A DNA stretch of 64,000 nt from Conchiformibius sp. (GCA_029984035.1 JASBYJ010000002.1:62001-126000), one strand, 5' to 3'. Positions 37,170-46,587 are shown, numbered from the stretch's first letter. Made by a program: numbers and translations. The notes: generated from the sequence alone by a model not told the origin.

Positions 37170-37486
37170 AGCGTTTGGATACCGGTTTTAAGATATTGGA
37201 CATATGGGGCTGCCTGAATTTCAGGCAGCTTTTTTATTGCGGAATATTCGGAAATATATTTTCATATAATGGGTTGGTCGATAAGGATGATTTTATTCGG
37301 TTGTCGTAAATTGCTTGGGCTGTTCGGGATAAGTTGCTTATTCGGATAATTGATTATCCGAATATCGAATTTTTTAATTGTTCACGGTATGGTTAGCAGG
37401 AGAATTGAGCTTGTGATACAGGTTGTGAAACCTGTCGTGAAGGATAGCGTTCGGTCAATTATTTGATTGTATCCGGTTGAATTTTT
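37170..37486. other. Gene-free spacer before tadA
   Basis: Holds the DUS terminator at 37209-37236. The remaining 250 bases are AT-rich and I see no gene or structured RNA in them. Confidence 0.6.
37209..37236 (+). terminator. DUS terminator after the oxidoreductase-like gene
   Basis: GCTGCCTG, loop AATTT, CAGGCAGC, then TTTTTT. Two DUS cores fused tail to tail, with a T run. Confidence 0.85.
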
Positions 37487-38230
37487 TTAGGCGCGCCGCT
37501 GTTTGAAGAAGTTTTGCAGCAGCAGGCGTGCCTTTTTATCGAGAATACCGCCTTTTACGGCTGTGTGGCTGTTGAGTGCGGTATTGTCAAACAGATTGAT
37601 AACGCTGCCGGCCGCTCCTGTTTTCGGCTCGGCGCAGGCGTATATCAGGCGGCGGATGCGTGCTTGGATAACCGCGCCCGCACACATACTGCACGGCTCT
37701 AAAGAAACGTATAAATCGCAATCACTTAACCGGTAGTTACCGATGATTTGTCCGGCCCGTTGCAGGGCGAGGATTTCGGCATGGCTACCGATATGGTTGT
37801 CTGCAATGCAGCGGTTGTAGGCGCGGGCGATGATTTCCCCGTCCCGTACAACTATTGCGCCTACGGGTACTTCGCCTTTTGATGCAGCCAGTTCGGCTTG
37901 TTCTAATGCTGCCTGCATATGGGTTTCCATCACGGTTTGCGGCGGGAACGCGGCAACGGGCGGCGTGTTTTTCAGCTGCTCTGCCCAAAAAAGGCGTTCT
38001 GACGGGTTTAATTCTTGCGGTGTTTTCAGGAGGCTGAGTGCGACCAATTGCCAGTAAACGCTTTGGGTAACGCTTAATCCGCTGTTTCTAATGAGTAAGA
38101 ATGCTTTGTTGGGTGTAAAGGTTTGTAAATCGGCAATGGTTTGAATGCCCTGACCATTCAGGATATGGATGACTTTGGGGGCAAGCGGCGGTGTGGCGAG
38201 CGACTGATGCAAATGCAGGGATGGTGTCAT
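37487..38230 (-). CDS. tadA: tRNA adenosine(34) deaminase with N-terminal TfoX-C-like domain
   Basis: Converts A34 to inosine in tRNA-Arg(ACG). 247 residues, while E. coli TadA is about 167. The catalytic part begins near residue 100 (METHMQAALEQAELAASKGEVPVGAIVV) with zinc ligands in GSHAEILAL and LEPCSMCAGAV. The first 85 residues (LAPKVIHILNGQGIQTIADLQTF, QSVYWQLVALSLLK) resemble the C-terminal helix-hairpin-helix domain of TfoX/Sxy. Such an extension is, to my knowledge, seen in other Neisseria TadA proteins. Its role is unknown; it may help RNA binding. Confidence 0.92.
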   Translation of the reverse strand: MTPSLHLHQSLATPPLAPKVIHILNGQGIQTIADLQTFTPNKAFLLIRNSGLSVTQSVYWQLVALSLLKTPQELNPSERLFWAEQLKNTPPVAAFPPQTVMETHMQAALEQAELAASKGEVPVGAIVVRDGEIIARAYNRCIADNHIGSHAEILALQRAGQIIGNYRLSDCDLYVSLEPCSMCAGAVIQARIRRLIYACAEPKTGAAGSVINLFDNTALNSHTAVKGGILDKKARLLLQNFFKQRRA

Positions 38231-39281
38231 GGCGGGGGATTGGGATGGATTTCGTGCTGCTTAAACGTATTGACGTGTTCGGGTGTTGAGTGGGCGGAGC
38301 GTTTTCAGACTGCCTGAAAGTGAAAACGTGCGATACGGCAGCAGGGTTGGTAATGGGGCGGGGTGTCGTCAGGCGGGTTGGAAGTCTTATCGCGCCGCCG
38401 TTGTCGAATCATGTTTAGGTAGGCTGGCGCTTGTATCGACAAAGTCTGTTGCGATGGCAGGCTGCCTGAAAAGCAAGTTGTGTTTAAAGGCGTTGTCTGT
38501 AGAAAGTAAAACGCAGCAAATGATAGGCTGCTTGGAAAGGAATTTGTATTTAAAGTAGCGGTACATTGTTTCACATAGTTTTGGTTTTTAGTCGCATGAA
38601 AGTGTCGGCGGGCAGTCCGTTTTGCGGTATTTCAGGCTGCCTGAAACGATATTGATACTGTTTAAATGGCTCTGCTTTTCAAAAAGATGGATGCTGCAAT
38701 GTGATTTAATAAAAAATCATTTTTTCCAAAATCTTATTGCAAATCCGCATTAAAAGAAAACGTTTTTACACAATCTATTTGCAGTGGTATCAAGCCAATC
38801 TTACAACACAGTCATTTGAATTCAAGCCGCCTTTCGGCATGGTTTATCCGAAAACATCGGATTTCGGTGGATAAAGGTTTTGTCGGGTATCACTTGGCTT
38901 TCCGGCTGCCTGAAATCTTGTGTAAGGGACTGAATGGTAGCGATGGAGCAGACAGTGCTTTCAGGCAGCCTGAACGCTTGTATCGGGGATATGGGTAAGG
39001 CTATATCCGCAGCGGTATCGGTTTTCAGGCCTTAAAAAGTTTGCGTAAGGGGCGTTGGCCATTCGGCTTGCCTTGCCATAGTGGTTTCAGGCGGTCTGGA
39101 AATAGGGGAGCGGATTGTCGGGCGTTGCCCGTACCGCCTACGCCATCGAGTTTCAAGCGGTCTGAAAATAGGGTAACGGATTGTTAGGCATCAATCTTTT
39201 TATGTTTCAGGCAGCCTGAAAAGTTTTTCTATTACACGGATATTCAGGCAGCCTGAAAAGTTTTTCTATTACAACGGATAT
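38231..39281. repeat. 1-kb DUS-dense spacer without a gene
   Basis: At least eight DUS or near-DUS copies, including exact AGGCAGCCTGAA/AGGCTGCCTGAA and degenerate forms such as AGGCGGTCTGGAA and AAGCGGTCTGAAA. Short plus-strand ORFs here are made largely of translated DUS and lack ribosome binding sites, so I call no gene. Confidence 0.7.
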
Positions 39282-39295
39282 TCAGGCAGCCTGAA
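39206..39295. repeat. Tandem repeat with a DUS in each unit
   Basis: Units of 37 and 38 bases at 39206 and 39243, plus a partial third from 39281. Each starts TTCAGGCAGCCTGAAAAG, followed by TTTTTCTATTACA and CGGATA. Copy 2 carries one extra A. The third copy supplies the cyaY stop codon. Confidence 0.9.
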
Positions 39296-39614
39296 AAGGT
39301 ACGATGGTTATGCTTTGGCCTGCGGCGGCGGAAAGTGCCTGGTTGAGAACGGCAAAGAATTCGCTGCTGTCGCGCGTGGCCAGCCATTGTCCGTTGGTGC
39401 GGGCAAAGTGGTAGCCGCCGCTTGGAGCCGCAATCCATAATTCTTGGTTGGGTGTGTGGCGGTTGACGATGATTTGTGTGCCGTTTTCTGCTTCCAAAGT
39501 CAAAACGTTGCCTGAAAGCAGGCAGTCAAATTCCAGCTCTTGTCGGTCTATTTGGTCTTGGATGTGTTCAAACAGGGCATCGGTGTGGAGTAAAAAATCG
39601 GTTTCGGTTGTCAT
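39282..39614 (-). CDS. cyaY: Iron-sulfur cluster assembly protein CyaY (frataxin)
   Basis: Iron-binding regulator of cluster assembly on IscU. 110 residues starting MTTETDFLLHTDALFEHI. The acidic first helix (DALFEHIQDQIDRQELEFDC) and the beta-sheet core (NVLTLEAENGTQIIVNRHTPNQELWIAA, GYHFARTNGQWLATRD) are frataxin-like. The last four residues (FQAA) and the stop codon lie in a DUS that is the third unit of a tandem repeat. Divergent from lptM-lysA; cyaY next to lptM is a widely conserved order. Confidence 0.94.
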   Translation of the reverse strand: MTTETDFLLHTDALFEHIQDQIDRQELEFDCLLSGNVLTLEAENGTQIIVNRHTPNQELWIAAPSGGYHFARTNGQWLATRDSSEFFAVLNQALSAAAGQSITIVPFQAA

Positions 39615-39673
39615 CGTGATAAAATGCGGCGTTTTAAAAACGTGCATTGTGCCATTTTTCGGGCTGCCTGAAT

Positions 39674-39844
39674 ATGAAAAAACTGTATTTGTTTGCTTTG
39701 TCTGCCATGTTGACCGCCTGCGGGTATAAAGGCGGTTTGTATTTGCCTAAGGAAGGCGATTCCAACCGTTTCGGCGTGATTCAGACGGGAATGGATTTAA
39801 ACCGGCCGGAGAATGCGAAACCGCAGATGGAGCCGCAACCATGA
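39674..39844 (+). CDS. lptM: LptM (YifL) lipoprotein
   Basis: 56-residue lipoprotein: MKKLYLFALSAMLTAC with lipobox LTAC (Cys 16), then GYKGGLYLPKE, the family's CGxKGxLYLP signature. LptM assists maturation of the LptD/LptE LPS translocon in E. coli. Its stop overlaps the lysA start (ATGA). A DUS lies just upstream of the start. Confidence 0.88.
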   Translation: MKKLYLFALSAMLTACGYKGGLYLPKEGDSNRFGVIQTGMDLNRPENAKPQMEPQP

Positions 39845-41082
39845 GCGAGTATTGCGAACGGCCGGCTTATACCGCTTTGGCAAAAGAATTCGGGACGCCT
39901 CTGTATGTTTACAGCAAGGCGGATTTGGATGAGGCTTTGCTTGCTTACCGCTCCGCTTTTTCGCAGCTGAATCCTTTGATTTGCTATGCGGTTAAGGCAA
40001 ACGGCAATCTGAGTATTCTGCAATATTTTGCCGGTTTGGGCTGCGGGTTTGATACGGTATCGGGCGGAGAAATCGCACGGGTGCTTCAGGCGGGCGGCAG
40101 TGCGGATAAGATTATTTTCTCGGGCGTGGGCAAAAGCGAAGCGGAAATGGTATTTGCTTTGCAGGCAGGGATTAAATGTTTTAATGTGGAAAGCCTGCCT
40201 GAATTGGAACGTTTGAATGCCGTAGCGGGACGTTTGGGCAAAGTGGCGCCCGTATCGTTGCGGATTAATCCCGATGTAGACGCGCAAACCCACCCTTATA
40301 TTTCCACCGGTTTGAAAGCGAATAAATTCGGTATTGCGATGAGTGTTGCCGAAGAAGCCTACCGTTATGCGGCTGCTTTGCCTCATGTTGCGGTAACGGG
40401 AATTGACTGCCATATCGGTTCGCAATTGATTGCGCTTGAACCTTTGATTGAAGCGTGCGAGCGGCTGTTGCACTTGACAGACCGCTTGGCGGAGCAGGGT
40501 ATCGCGCTGCAACATATTGATTTGGGCGGCGGAGTCGGTATTGTATATCGCGATGAGCAGCAGCCCGATTTGGTGCAATATGCCGATGCGGTGCGGCGCT
40601 TGTTGGACGGACGCAAACTGGATTTGATTTTGGAACCGGGCAGGAGCTTGGTAGGCAATGCAGGTGTGTTGCTGACTAGGGTGGAATACGTCAAGCGCGG
40701 CGAAGAGAAGAATTTTGTGATTGTCGATGCCGCGATGAACGATTTGATGCGTCCCGCACTCTATCAGGCTTATCACGCCATAGAAAATGCCGAAGACAAA
40801 GGGCTTCCCGAAATAGTGGCGGATATTGTCGGACCGGTGTGCGAAACAGGTGATTTTTTAGGCAAAGACCGCCGTATTGCCGCCGAAGAAGGCGATGTGT
40901 TGATAGTGCGAAGTGCCGGTGCGTATGCCGCATCTATGGCAGGGAATTACAACACGCGTTGCCGCGCCGCCGAAGTGTGGTTGGACGGTAGCGGAGCGAG
41001 ATTAATCCGCCGCCGCGAAACGATAGAGGATATGCTGGCAAACGAGTTGTGCTGTTTCAGGCAGCCTGAAAGGGATAAATAA
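39841..41082 (+). CDS. lysA: Diaminopimelate decarboxylase
   Basis: PLP-dependent last step of lysine synthesis. 413 residues. The PLP Lys lies in ICYAVKANGNLSIL, then GFDTVSGGEI, the HIGSQL and GGGVGI phosphate-site segments, EPGRSLVGNAG, and the active-site Cys of GPVCETGDFLGKD from the second subunit. The start overlaps lptM. The C-terminal residues FRQPERDK are encoded through a DUS just before the stop. Confidence 0.97.
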   Translation: MSEYCERPAYTALAKEFGTPLYVYSKADLDEALLAYRSAFSQLNPLICYAVKANGNLSILQYFAGLGCGFDTVSGGEIARVLQAGGSADKIIFSGVGKSEAEMVFALQAGIKCFNVESLPELERLNAVAGRLGKVAPVSLRINPDVDAQTHPYISTGLKANKFGIAMSVAEEAYRYAAALPHVAVTGIDCHIGSQLIALEPLIEACERLLHLTDRLAEQGIALQHIDLGGGVGIVYRDEQQPDLVQYADAVRRLLDGRKLDLILEPGRSLVGNAGVLLTRVEYVKRGEEKNFVIVDAAMNDLMRPALYQAYHAIENAEDKGLPEIVADIVGPVCETGDFLGKDRRIAAEEGDVLIVRSAGAYAASMAGNYNTRCRAAEVWLDGSGARLIRRRETIEDMLANELCCFRQPERDK

Positions 41083-41180
41083 TGTTTGCCGCGGTGAGAC
41101 GCGGACAGGTATGCCGTTGGCTGCATTGTTGCGGAATGGAAACGTAAGTGCGGCAAAAATTTACAATGCATTCGGGGCGG

Positions 41181-41209
41181 TAACATAAATAGCGTTATCT
41201 TGATATAAT
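41181..41209 (+). promoter_or_regulatory. Probable pilF promoter
   Basis: A perfect TATAAT (41204-41209) preceded by TGA, so an extended -10 type. The -35 at 17 bases is weak (TAACAT). It lies 84 bases before the pilF ATG. Confidence 0.55.
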
Positions 41210-41292
41210 TAACGCTCTCTATTACACAAATTTTCTTTCAGGCTGCCTGAAAATGATGCGGCCTGTTATGGTGAACGCTGGGAATATTGATT

Positions 41293-42975
41293 ATGAGCAT
41301 CGGTTTATTGCGGGTTTTGGCACAAAGAAAACTGGTTTCGCAGGAGCATATTGAAAAATATCAAGCTGCATTGAAAGAATCCAAGCCGGTTTTACCGATG
41401 ATTTTTGACGATAAAGTCATCTCGCCCGAAGCATTGGCGGAATTGTGTTCCACCGTATTCAATTATCCTTTGCTGGATTTGCATTTTTTCCCGCGCAGCA
41501 GCATTGTCGGCGATGTGTTGGATGAATTGCAGATGCAGGCATTGCGTTGCGTTCCTATTTTCAGGCGCGGTAAAAAAATCTTTTTGGCAGTATCCGACCC
41601 TACGCAAATCCAGACTTTGCAAAAAGCTTTGTTTCCCAGCGGATTGACCGTAGATTTGGTGGTGGTTCGCGATGACCAGCTTTCCACTTTGTTGGAGTGG
41701 TTCGGCCAGAGTAACGTCAGTCTCATTAAAGAAATGGGCATGGATGCCAGCCTGACGGAATCCCAGGCAAAAACCATGATTGTGGACGGGGAAGAAGAGG
41801 AAGACGGGCCGGTTGCACGCTTTATTCAGAAAATCCTGTCTGATGCGCTTAATGCGGGGGCGTCCGATATTCACTTTGAATTTTATGAATTTATGGCGCG
41901 GGTGCGTTTCCGTGTGGACGGGCAGTTGCGTGAAGTCGTGCAACCGCCGTTGCAGCTGCGCAGCCAATTGGCATCCCGTATCAAAGTGATGGCGAAACTG
42001 GATATTTCTGAAAAACGTGTGCCGCAGGACGGACGGATTCAGTTGCAGTTTTCCAAAAACGCCAAAGCTATCGACTTCCGTGTCAGTACCATGCCGTGTC
42101 TGTTCGGCGAAAAAGTGGTGATGCGTATTCTGAATTCCGATGCAGCCAGCCTGAATATCGACCAGCTCGGTTTTGAGCCGTTCCAAAAAGAATTGATTCT
42201 AGAAGCGATTAACCGTCCTTACGGCATGGTGCTGGTAACGGGCCCTACCGGTTCGGGTAAAACCGTCTCTCTCTACACCTGCCTGAACATTCTCAACACC
42301 GATGATGTGAACATCTCCACCGCCGAAGACCCCGCCGAGATTAACCTGCCCGGCATCAATCAGGTCAACGTGAACGACAAACAGGGCTTAACGTTTGAGG
42401 CTGCCTTGAAAGCCTTTCTGCGTCAGGACCCGGACATTATTATGATTGGTGAGATTCGCGACTTGGGAACGGCCGACATCGCCATCAAAGCCGCGCAAAC
42501 CGGCCACATGGTATTTTCCACCCTCCACACCAACAACGCCCCCGCTACTTTGTCGCGGATGCTGAATATGGGTGTCGCCCCGTTTAATATTGCCAGCTCG
42601 GTGAACCTGATTATGGCGCAGCGTCTGGCGCGGCGTTTGTGTTCCGCCTGTAAAGAACCCGTGGAGCGGCCGCCCGAACAGGCTTTGTTGCGTTCGGGTT
42701 TCACTAAAGAGGATTTGGAGCAAGAATGGACCATGTATCGCCCTGTGGGTTGTGATGCGTGCAAAGGCAAGGGATATAAGGGACGCGCTGGTTTATATGA
42801 AGTGATGCCGATGACGGAAAAAATGAAAGCGGTGATTATGAGCGGCGGTACGGAAGTGGATATTTCCAATATTGCCTACGAAGAAGGTTTGGTGGATTTG
42901 CGCCGTGCCGGATTATTGAAAGTGATGCAGGGTATCACTTCTTTGGAAGAAGTTATCGCTACAACTAACGAATAA
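41293..42975 (+). CDS. pilF: Type IV pilus assembly ATPase PilF (PilB type)
   Basis: Cytoplasmic hexameric ATPase driving pilus extension, needed for twitching and DNA uptake. 560 residues from the ATG at 41293. An N-terminal MshEN/GspE-N domain (1-150) is followed by Walker A GPTGSGKTVSLYTCL, Asp-box AEDPAEINLPG, Walker B PDIIMIGEIRD, His-box GHMVFSTLHTN and a four-Cys zinc site (CSACKEP, CDACKGKGY). In Neisseria this extension ATPase is called PilF. It heads the pilF-pilG-pilD-coaE-zapD run. Confidence 0.96.
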   Translation: MSIGLLRVLAQRKLVSQEHIEKYQAALKESKPVLPMIFDDKVISPEALAELCSTVFNYPLLDLHFFPRSSIVGDVLDELQMQALRCVPIFRRGKKIFLAVSDPTQIQTLQKALFPSGLTVDLVVVRDDQLSTLLEWFGQSNVSLIKEMGMDASLTESQAKTMIVDGEEEEDGPVARFIQKILSDALNAGASDIHFEFYEFMARVRFRVDGQLREVVQPPLQLRSQLASRIKVMAKLDISEKRVPQDGRIQLQFSKNAKAIDFRVSTMPCLFGEKVVMRILNSDAASLNIDQLGFEPFQKELILEAINRPYGMVLVTGPTGSGKTVSLYTCLNILNTDDVNISTAEDPAEINLPGINQVNVNDKQGLTFEAALKAFLRQDPDIIMIGEIRDLGTADIAIKAAQTGHMVFSTLHTNNAPATLSRMLNMGVAPFNIASSVNLIMAQRLARRLCSACKEPVERPPEQALLRSGFTKEDLEQEWTMYRPVGCDACKGKGYKGRAGLYEVMPMTEKMKAVIMSGGTEVDISNIAYEEGLVDLRRAGLLKVMQGITSLEEVIATTNE

Positions 42976-43002
42976 AGATTAATCAGTTAAAAGGAATTGA
43001 GA

Positions 43003-44256
43003 ATGGCTGCTGCAAAACCTGTTAAAAAAGTGTCTGTTGCGAAACCCGTGCAACGGGAAAAGGGAAACAGTTACCAATTTGAAGGCCGTAATCTGCAAAC
43101 CGATTCCGTTGTACGCGGCGAAGTAGTGGCTAAAAACGAGGAAGAAGCCCGTCAGAAACTGTCGCGCAGGCAGATTAAGGTAATCAGTTTGGTTAAGATG
43201 AAAAAATCCAAATCCAAAAAGATTACCCAAGCGGATATTACCGTGTTTACGCGCCAGCTCTCCACTATGATGAAAGCGGGTCTGCCCTTGATGCAGGCGT
43301 TTGATATCGTAGCAAAAGGCCACAGTAATGCCGCTATGACACAAGTTTTGATGGATGTGCGCAATAGTGTCGAACAAGGTAACTCGTTGGCGCACTCTTT
43401 TGAAAAACACCCGAAATATTTTGATAAATTTTATTGCAATCTGGTTGCGGCAGGCGAAGCGGGCGGTGTATTGGAAAAACTGTTGGACAAGCTGGCAACT
43501 TATAAGGAAAAAACGCAAGCCATTAAGAAAAAGGTAAAAAGCGCATTAACTTATCCGATTGCCATTATCGTTGTAGCGGTAGTGTTGATTATTGTGATGA
43601 TGATGTTCGTGCTGCCTGAATTCGGTAAAGTTTACGAAAGCATGAATGCAGAACTGCCGCCATTGACTCAGTTTATGATGAATATTTCGGATTTGTTTGT
43701 TGCCTATGGCTGGATGATTATTATAGGTTTGGTTGCTTTGGTGGTGGGTTTGATTAAGTTCTACCAAAAATCGTTTACCTTTCAAAGGCGTGTGGATGCA
43801 ATGCTTTTGAAGCTGCCTGTATTCGGCGATATTGTTCGGAAGGCGACTATTGCACGCTGGGCGCGGACGACTGCCACTTTGTTTGCTGCAGGTGTTCCTT
43901 TGGTTGAAGTATTGGATTCCGTTGCCGGTGCGGCGGGCAATATTCTGTATGAGGAAGGCACCCGTGAAATCCGTTCCAAGGTGAATCAGGGTATTTCTTT
44001 GACATCCAGTATGCAGGCTACCGATTTGTTCCCGAATATGGTGGTGCAAATGGCATCTATCGGTGAGGAATCGGGTTCGTTGGACGATATGCTCAATAAA
44101 ACGGCTGAATTTTACGAGGATGAAGTCGATAGTGCGGTTGCCATGCTTTCTTCTTTGATGGAGCCGATTATTATGGTGGTATTGGGCGGTATTATCGGGG
44201 TGATTCTGGTAGCCATGTATCTGCCGTTGTTCAATTTGGGTAATGTGATTGGCTAA
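43003..44256 (+). CDS. pilG: Type IV pilus inner-membrane platform protein PilG (PilC type)
   Basis: Polytopic platform protein contacted by the PilF ATPase. 417 residues from the ATG at 43003 with AAAGGAA upstream. A basic N-terminus (AAAKPVKKVSVAKPVQ) is followed by two T2SSF domains (TVFTRQLSTMMKAGLPLMQAFDIV; ARTTATLFAAGVPLVEVLDSVAGAAGN), each with the conserved Gly-rich AGEAGG / GEESGS motif. Three membrane segments, including IIVVAVVLIIVMMMFVLPEF and the C-terminal IIMVVLGGIIGVILVAMYLPLF. pilD starts at once after the stop. Confidence 0.95.
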   Translation: MAAAKPVKKVSVAKPVQREKGNSYQFEGRNLQTDSVVRGEVVAKNEEEARQKLSRRQIKVISLVKMKKSKSKKITQADITVFTRQLSTMMKAGLPLMQAFDIVAKGHSNAAMTQVLMDVRNSVEQGNSLAHSFEKHPKYFDKFYCNLVAAGEAGGVLEKLLDKLATYKEKTQAIKKKVKSALTYPIAIIVVAVVLIIVMMMFVLPEFGKVYESMNAELPPLTQFMMNISDLFVAYGWMIIIGLVALVVGLIKFYQKSFTFQRRVDAMLLKLPVFGDIVRKATIARWARTTATLFAAGVPLVEVLDSVAGAAGNILYEEGTREIRSKVNQGISLTSSMQATDLFPNMVVQMASIGEESGSLDDMLNKTAEFYEDEVDSAVAMLSSLMEPIIMVVLGGIIGVILVAMYLPLFNLGNVIG

Positions 44257-45087
44257 ATGATGGCGATGATTCTGGCATTACTTATCGGTTTGATTATCGG
44301 CAGTTTTTTAAATGTGGTTATCTACCGTTTGCCGGTGATGATGGAAAGCGAATACAACCGTATGGCCAGGTTGCAATTGGGCATGGAGGTTGAAGAGGAG
44401 CCGGTATTCAATCTGATGACTCCGCGTTCTCGTTGCGGGTCATGCGGTGCTGCTGTTCGGGCATGGCAGAATATTCCGGTGATTAGTTGGCTGCTGTTAC
44501 GCGGCAGATGCGGCAGCTGTTCGGCTAAAATTGCCGTGCGCTATCCTTTGGTGGAATTGCTTACCGGATTGTTGTTCGCTGCGATGGCATGGCAATACGG
44601 AGAAACTTATATCACAATCGGAGCCTGTCTTTTTACCGCCTATGTGGTTGCACTGACCTTCATTGACGCTGATACGCAATTGCTGCCCGATAGTCTGACT
44701 ATTCCTTTGGTATGGCTGGGACTGTTATTCAATTTGATGACAGGGTTTGTACCGTTGCAATCGGCAGTGATTGGAGCAATGGCAGGCTATATGGGCCTGT
44801 GGAGTATTTATTGGCTCTTTAAGCTGCTCACCGGTAAAGAAGGTATGGGCTACGGCGACTTTAAAATGTTGGCAGCCGTAGGTGCTTGGTTAGGCGTTTT
44901 CATGCTGCCCGTTGTCGTATTGGCGGCGGCAATAGTGGGAATTGTTGCCGCATTGCTGAAACGGTTGTCTAAAGGCCAGCCTATGGCGTTTGGCCCCTGT
45001 TTGGCCGTGGCGGCTTGGTTTGTTTTTCTTTTTCGCGAACATGTCGGTGCAGCCGTGAATTGGTGGTTGCACGCATCGGGATTTTAA
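44257..45087 (+). CDS. pilD: Prepilin peptidase PilD
   Basis: Aspartic membrane protease that cleaves and N-methylates type IV prepilins and pseudopilins. 276 residues. The four-Cys zinc motif is CGSCGAAVRAWQN / CGSCSAKI. Active-site aspartates lie in FIDADTQLLPD and GYGDFKMLA (GxGD). About eight membrane helices. Begins directly after the pilG stop (TAAATG) and abuts coaE (TAAATG), so tightly coupled in one transcript. Confidence 0.96.
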   Translation: MMAMILALLIGLIIGSFLNVVIYRLPVMMESEYNRMARLQLGMEVEEEPVFNLMTPRSRCGSCGAAVRAWQNIPVISWLLLRGRCGSCSAKIAVRYPLVELLTGLLFAAMAWQYGETYITIGACLFTAYVVALTFIDADTQLLPDSLTIPLVWLGLLFNLMTGFVPLQSAVIGAMAGYMGLWSIYWLFKLLTGKEGMGYGDFKMLAAVGAWLGVFMLPVVVLAAAIVGIVAALLKRLSKGQPMAFGPCLAVAAWFVFLFREHVGAAVNWWLHASGF

Positions 45088-45696
45088 ATGACGGTTTGGG
45101 TAGGTTTAACCGGAGGAATAGGCAGCGGCAAAACTCAGGCAGCTGCCTGTTTTGCTGATTTAGGCATTCCCTTAATCAATGCCGATGAACACGCCAGACT
45201 GTTAACGGAAACAGCGGATAGCGATGCTTTGAAGGCAATATGCGAAGTATTCGGTATGGCAGCGCTGACCGTTTCAGGCAGCCTCAATCGTGTTTATATG
45301 CGTGATTTGGTGTTCACTGATACCGATGCGCGGCAGCAATTGGAAAATATACTGCATCCTTATATTTTTGATTCCATATGCCGACAGCAGCAACTTGAAA
45401 GCAAAGCCGTTTACGGCATTGTTGAATTGCCTACGCTAACCGAACACCCTGTCTTCCGACAATTGATACACAGGATTTTATTGATACAGTGTCCGCAAGC
45501 CGTCCGTATCCGGAGAGTGATGCAGCGCAGCGGGTTGACAGAGGAACAAGTGCGGTTGATTATGGATGCACAAGCCACCGATGCGGAACGAGCCGCACTG
45601 GCAGATGATGTGATAGATAACAGCGGCAGTATGCAAGATTTGCAGGCGGCGGTACGGCAGCAGCACAATACTTATTGCCGTATGTTGGCTGCCTGA
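45088..45696 (+). CDS. coaE: Dephospho-CoA kinase
   Basis: Final step of coenzyme A synthesis. 202 residues. The P-loop GLTGGIGSGKTQAA at the N-terminus, the NADEHAR acceptor-site segment and QVRLIMDAQATDAERAALADDVIDNSGS near the end are diagnostic. The last residues and stop (LAA*) are read from a DUS core (GCTGCCTGA). Clustering with pilD and zapD is conserved in many proteobacteria. Confidence 0.96.
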   Translation: MTVWVGLTGGIGSGKTQAAACFADLGIPLINADEHARLLTETADSDALKAICEVFGMAALTVSGSLNRVYMRDLVFTDTDARQQLENILHPYIFDSICRQQQLESKAVYGIVELPTLTEHPVFRQLIHRILLIQCPQAVRIRRVMQRSGLTEEQVRLIMDAQATDAERAALADDVIDNSGSMQDLQAAVRQQHNTYCRMLAA

Positions 45697-45716
45697 AAAA
45701 CAAGGAAATAAAAGAT

Positions 45717-46466
45717 ATGTTGTATTTTGAACATCCCTTAACCGAGCGTATCCGCAGCCTGATACGTATCGAGCATCTGTATAACCGTTTCAACCATACT
45801 GCGGCAAGTGAAGACAAGTGGTTGCATCATACGGCTTTGGTTACCTTGTTTGAAATGATGGATTGCTCTTCAAGAGCCGAATTAAAGCTGGATATTTTGC
45901 AGGAATTGGAAAGGCAACGCCAATCGGACAAAAATAAAGATAATCCCGAGATTTGGAATGCATTGCAGCAAGCTTCGCAAAATCTACAGGAAATCCAACA
46001 ACGTTTTGGCCAGCATATTCGGGAAAACGAATGGCTGATGGCTTTGAAGCAAAGAATTTCCATTGCAGGCGGTACCACTCCGCTGGAATTTCCCGGTTAT
46101 TATTTTTGGCAAAAACAGCCGGCCGAACAACGGCAGCAGGATTTGCAAAAATGGAGTTCGGGCATGATGCCAACTTGCCGTGCGGTAAAATTGCTGTTGG
46201 AAATTTTGCGGAGCAACGGTACCGAATTGGATTGTTGCGCCCAAAAGGGAAGCTATCAACATCAATCTTTGGATAAAAACACACATCTTTTGATTGTGAA
46301 AGTAGCGGCCGGAGAAAAGGTGCTTCCTGAGATGTCGGCAAATAAATATTTTACGCATATACGTTTTTTGCATGCAGACCAGGAAAATGTGCATGGTAAG
46401 GCGGCGGAAAAAGATGTTGCGTTTAAAATGACGGTATGCAGCTTGGATGCGAAAAACAATCGATAG
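45717..46466 (+). CDS. zapD: Cell division protein ZapD
   Basis: FtsZ-crosslinking protein (DUF1342, YacF). 249 residues from the ATG at 45717, preceded by AAGGAAA. Begins MLYFEHPLTERIRSLIRIEHLYNRF, the family signature. The middle has TPLEFPGYYFWQKQP and the end is a beta-rich dimer domain (HLLIVKVAAGEKVLPEMSANKYFTHIRFL). Last gene of the pil-coaE-zapD block; a DUS terminator follows, then the prophage. Confidence 0.95.
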   Translation: MLYFEHPLTERIRSLIRIEHLYNRFNHTAASEDKWLHHTALVTLFEMMDCSSRAELKLDILQELERQRQSDKNKDNPEIWNALQQASQNLQEIQQRFGQHIRENEWLMALKQRISIAGGTTPLEFPGYYFWQKQPAEQRQQDLQKWSSGMMPTCRAVKLLLEILRSNGTELDCCAQKGSYQHQSLDKNTHLLIVKVAAGEKVLPEMSANKYFTHIRFLHADQENVHGKAAEKDVAFKMTVCSLDAKNNR

Positions 46467-46495
46467 CCCATAATAGCGGAGAGCCAAAGTATAAA

Positions 46496-46532
46496 AAGGC
46501 TGCCTGAAAACCTTTCAGGCAGCCTTGTTTTT
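46496..46532 (+). terminator. DUS terminator after zapD
   Basis: AAGGCTGCCTGAAA and TTTCAGGCAGCCTT pair around a short loop, then GTTTTT. Marks the left border of host sequence before the prophage. Confidence 0.88.
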
Positions 46533-46587
46533 GGATTGTTCATAAATCTATTTATGACAAATCGTTATGCTGCTGGTTGTGCCTGTA

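Noticed and set aside
38283..38558. 91-codon ORF in the DUS spacer
   Set aside because: Composed largely of translated DUS (RLPES, GCLKSK, GCLERN) and lacks coding character.
38231..39295. Possible CRISPR array
   Set aside because: The repeats are 12-17-bp uptake sequences with irregular spacing and near-identical 'spacers'; there are no cas genes.
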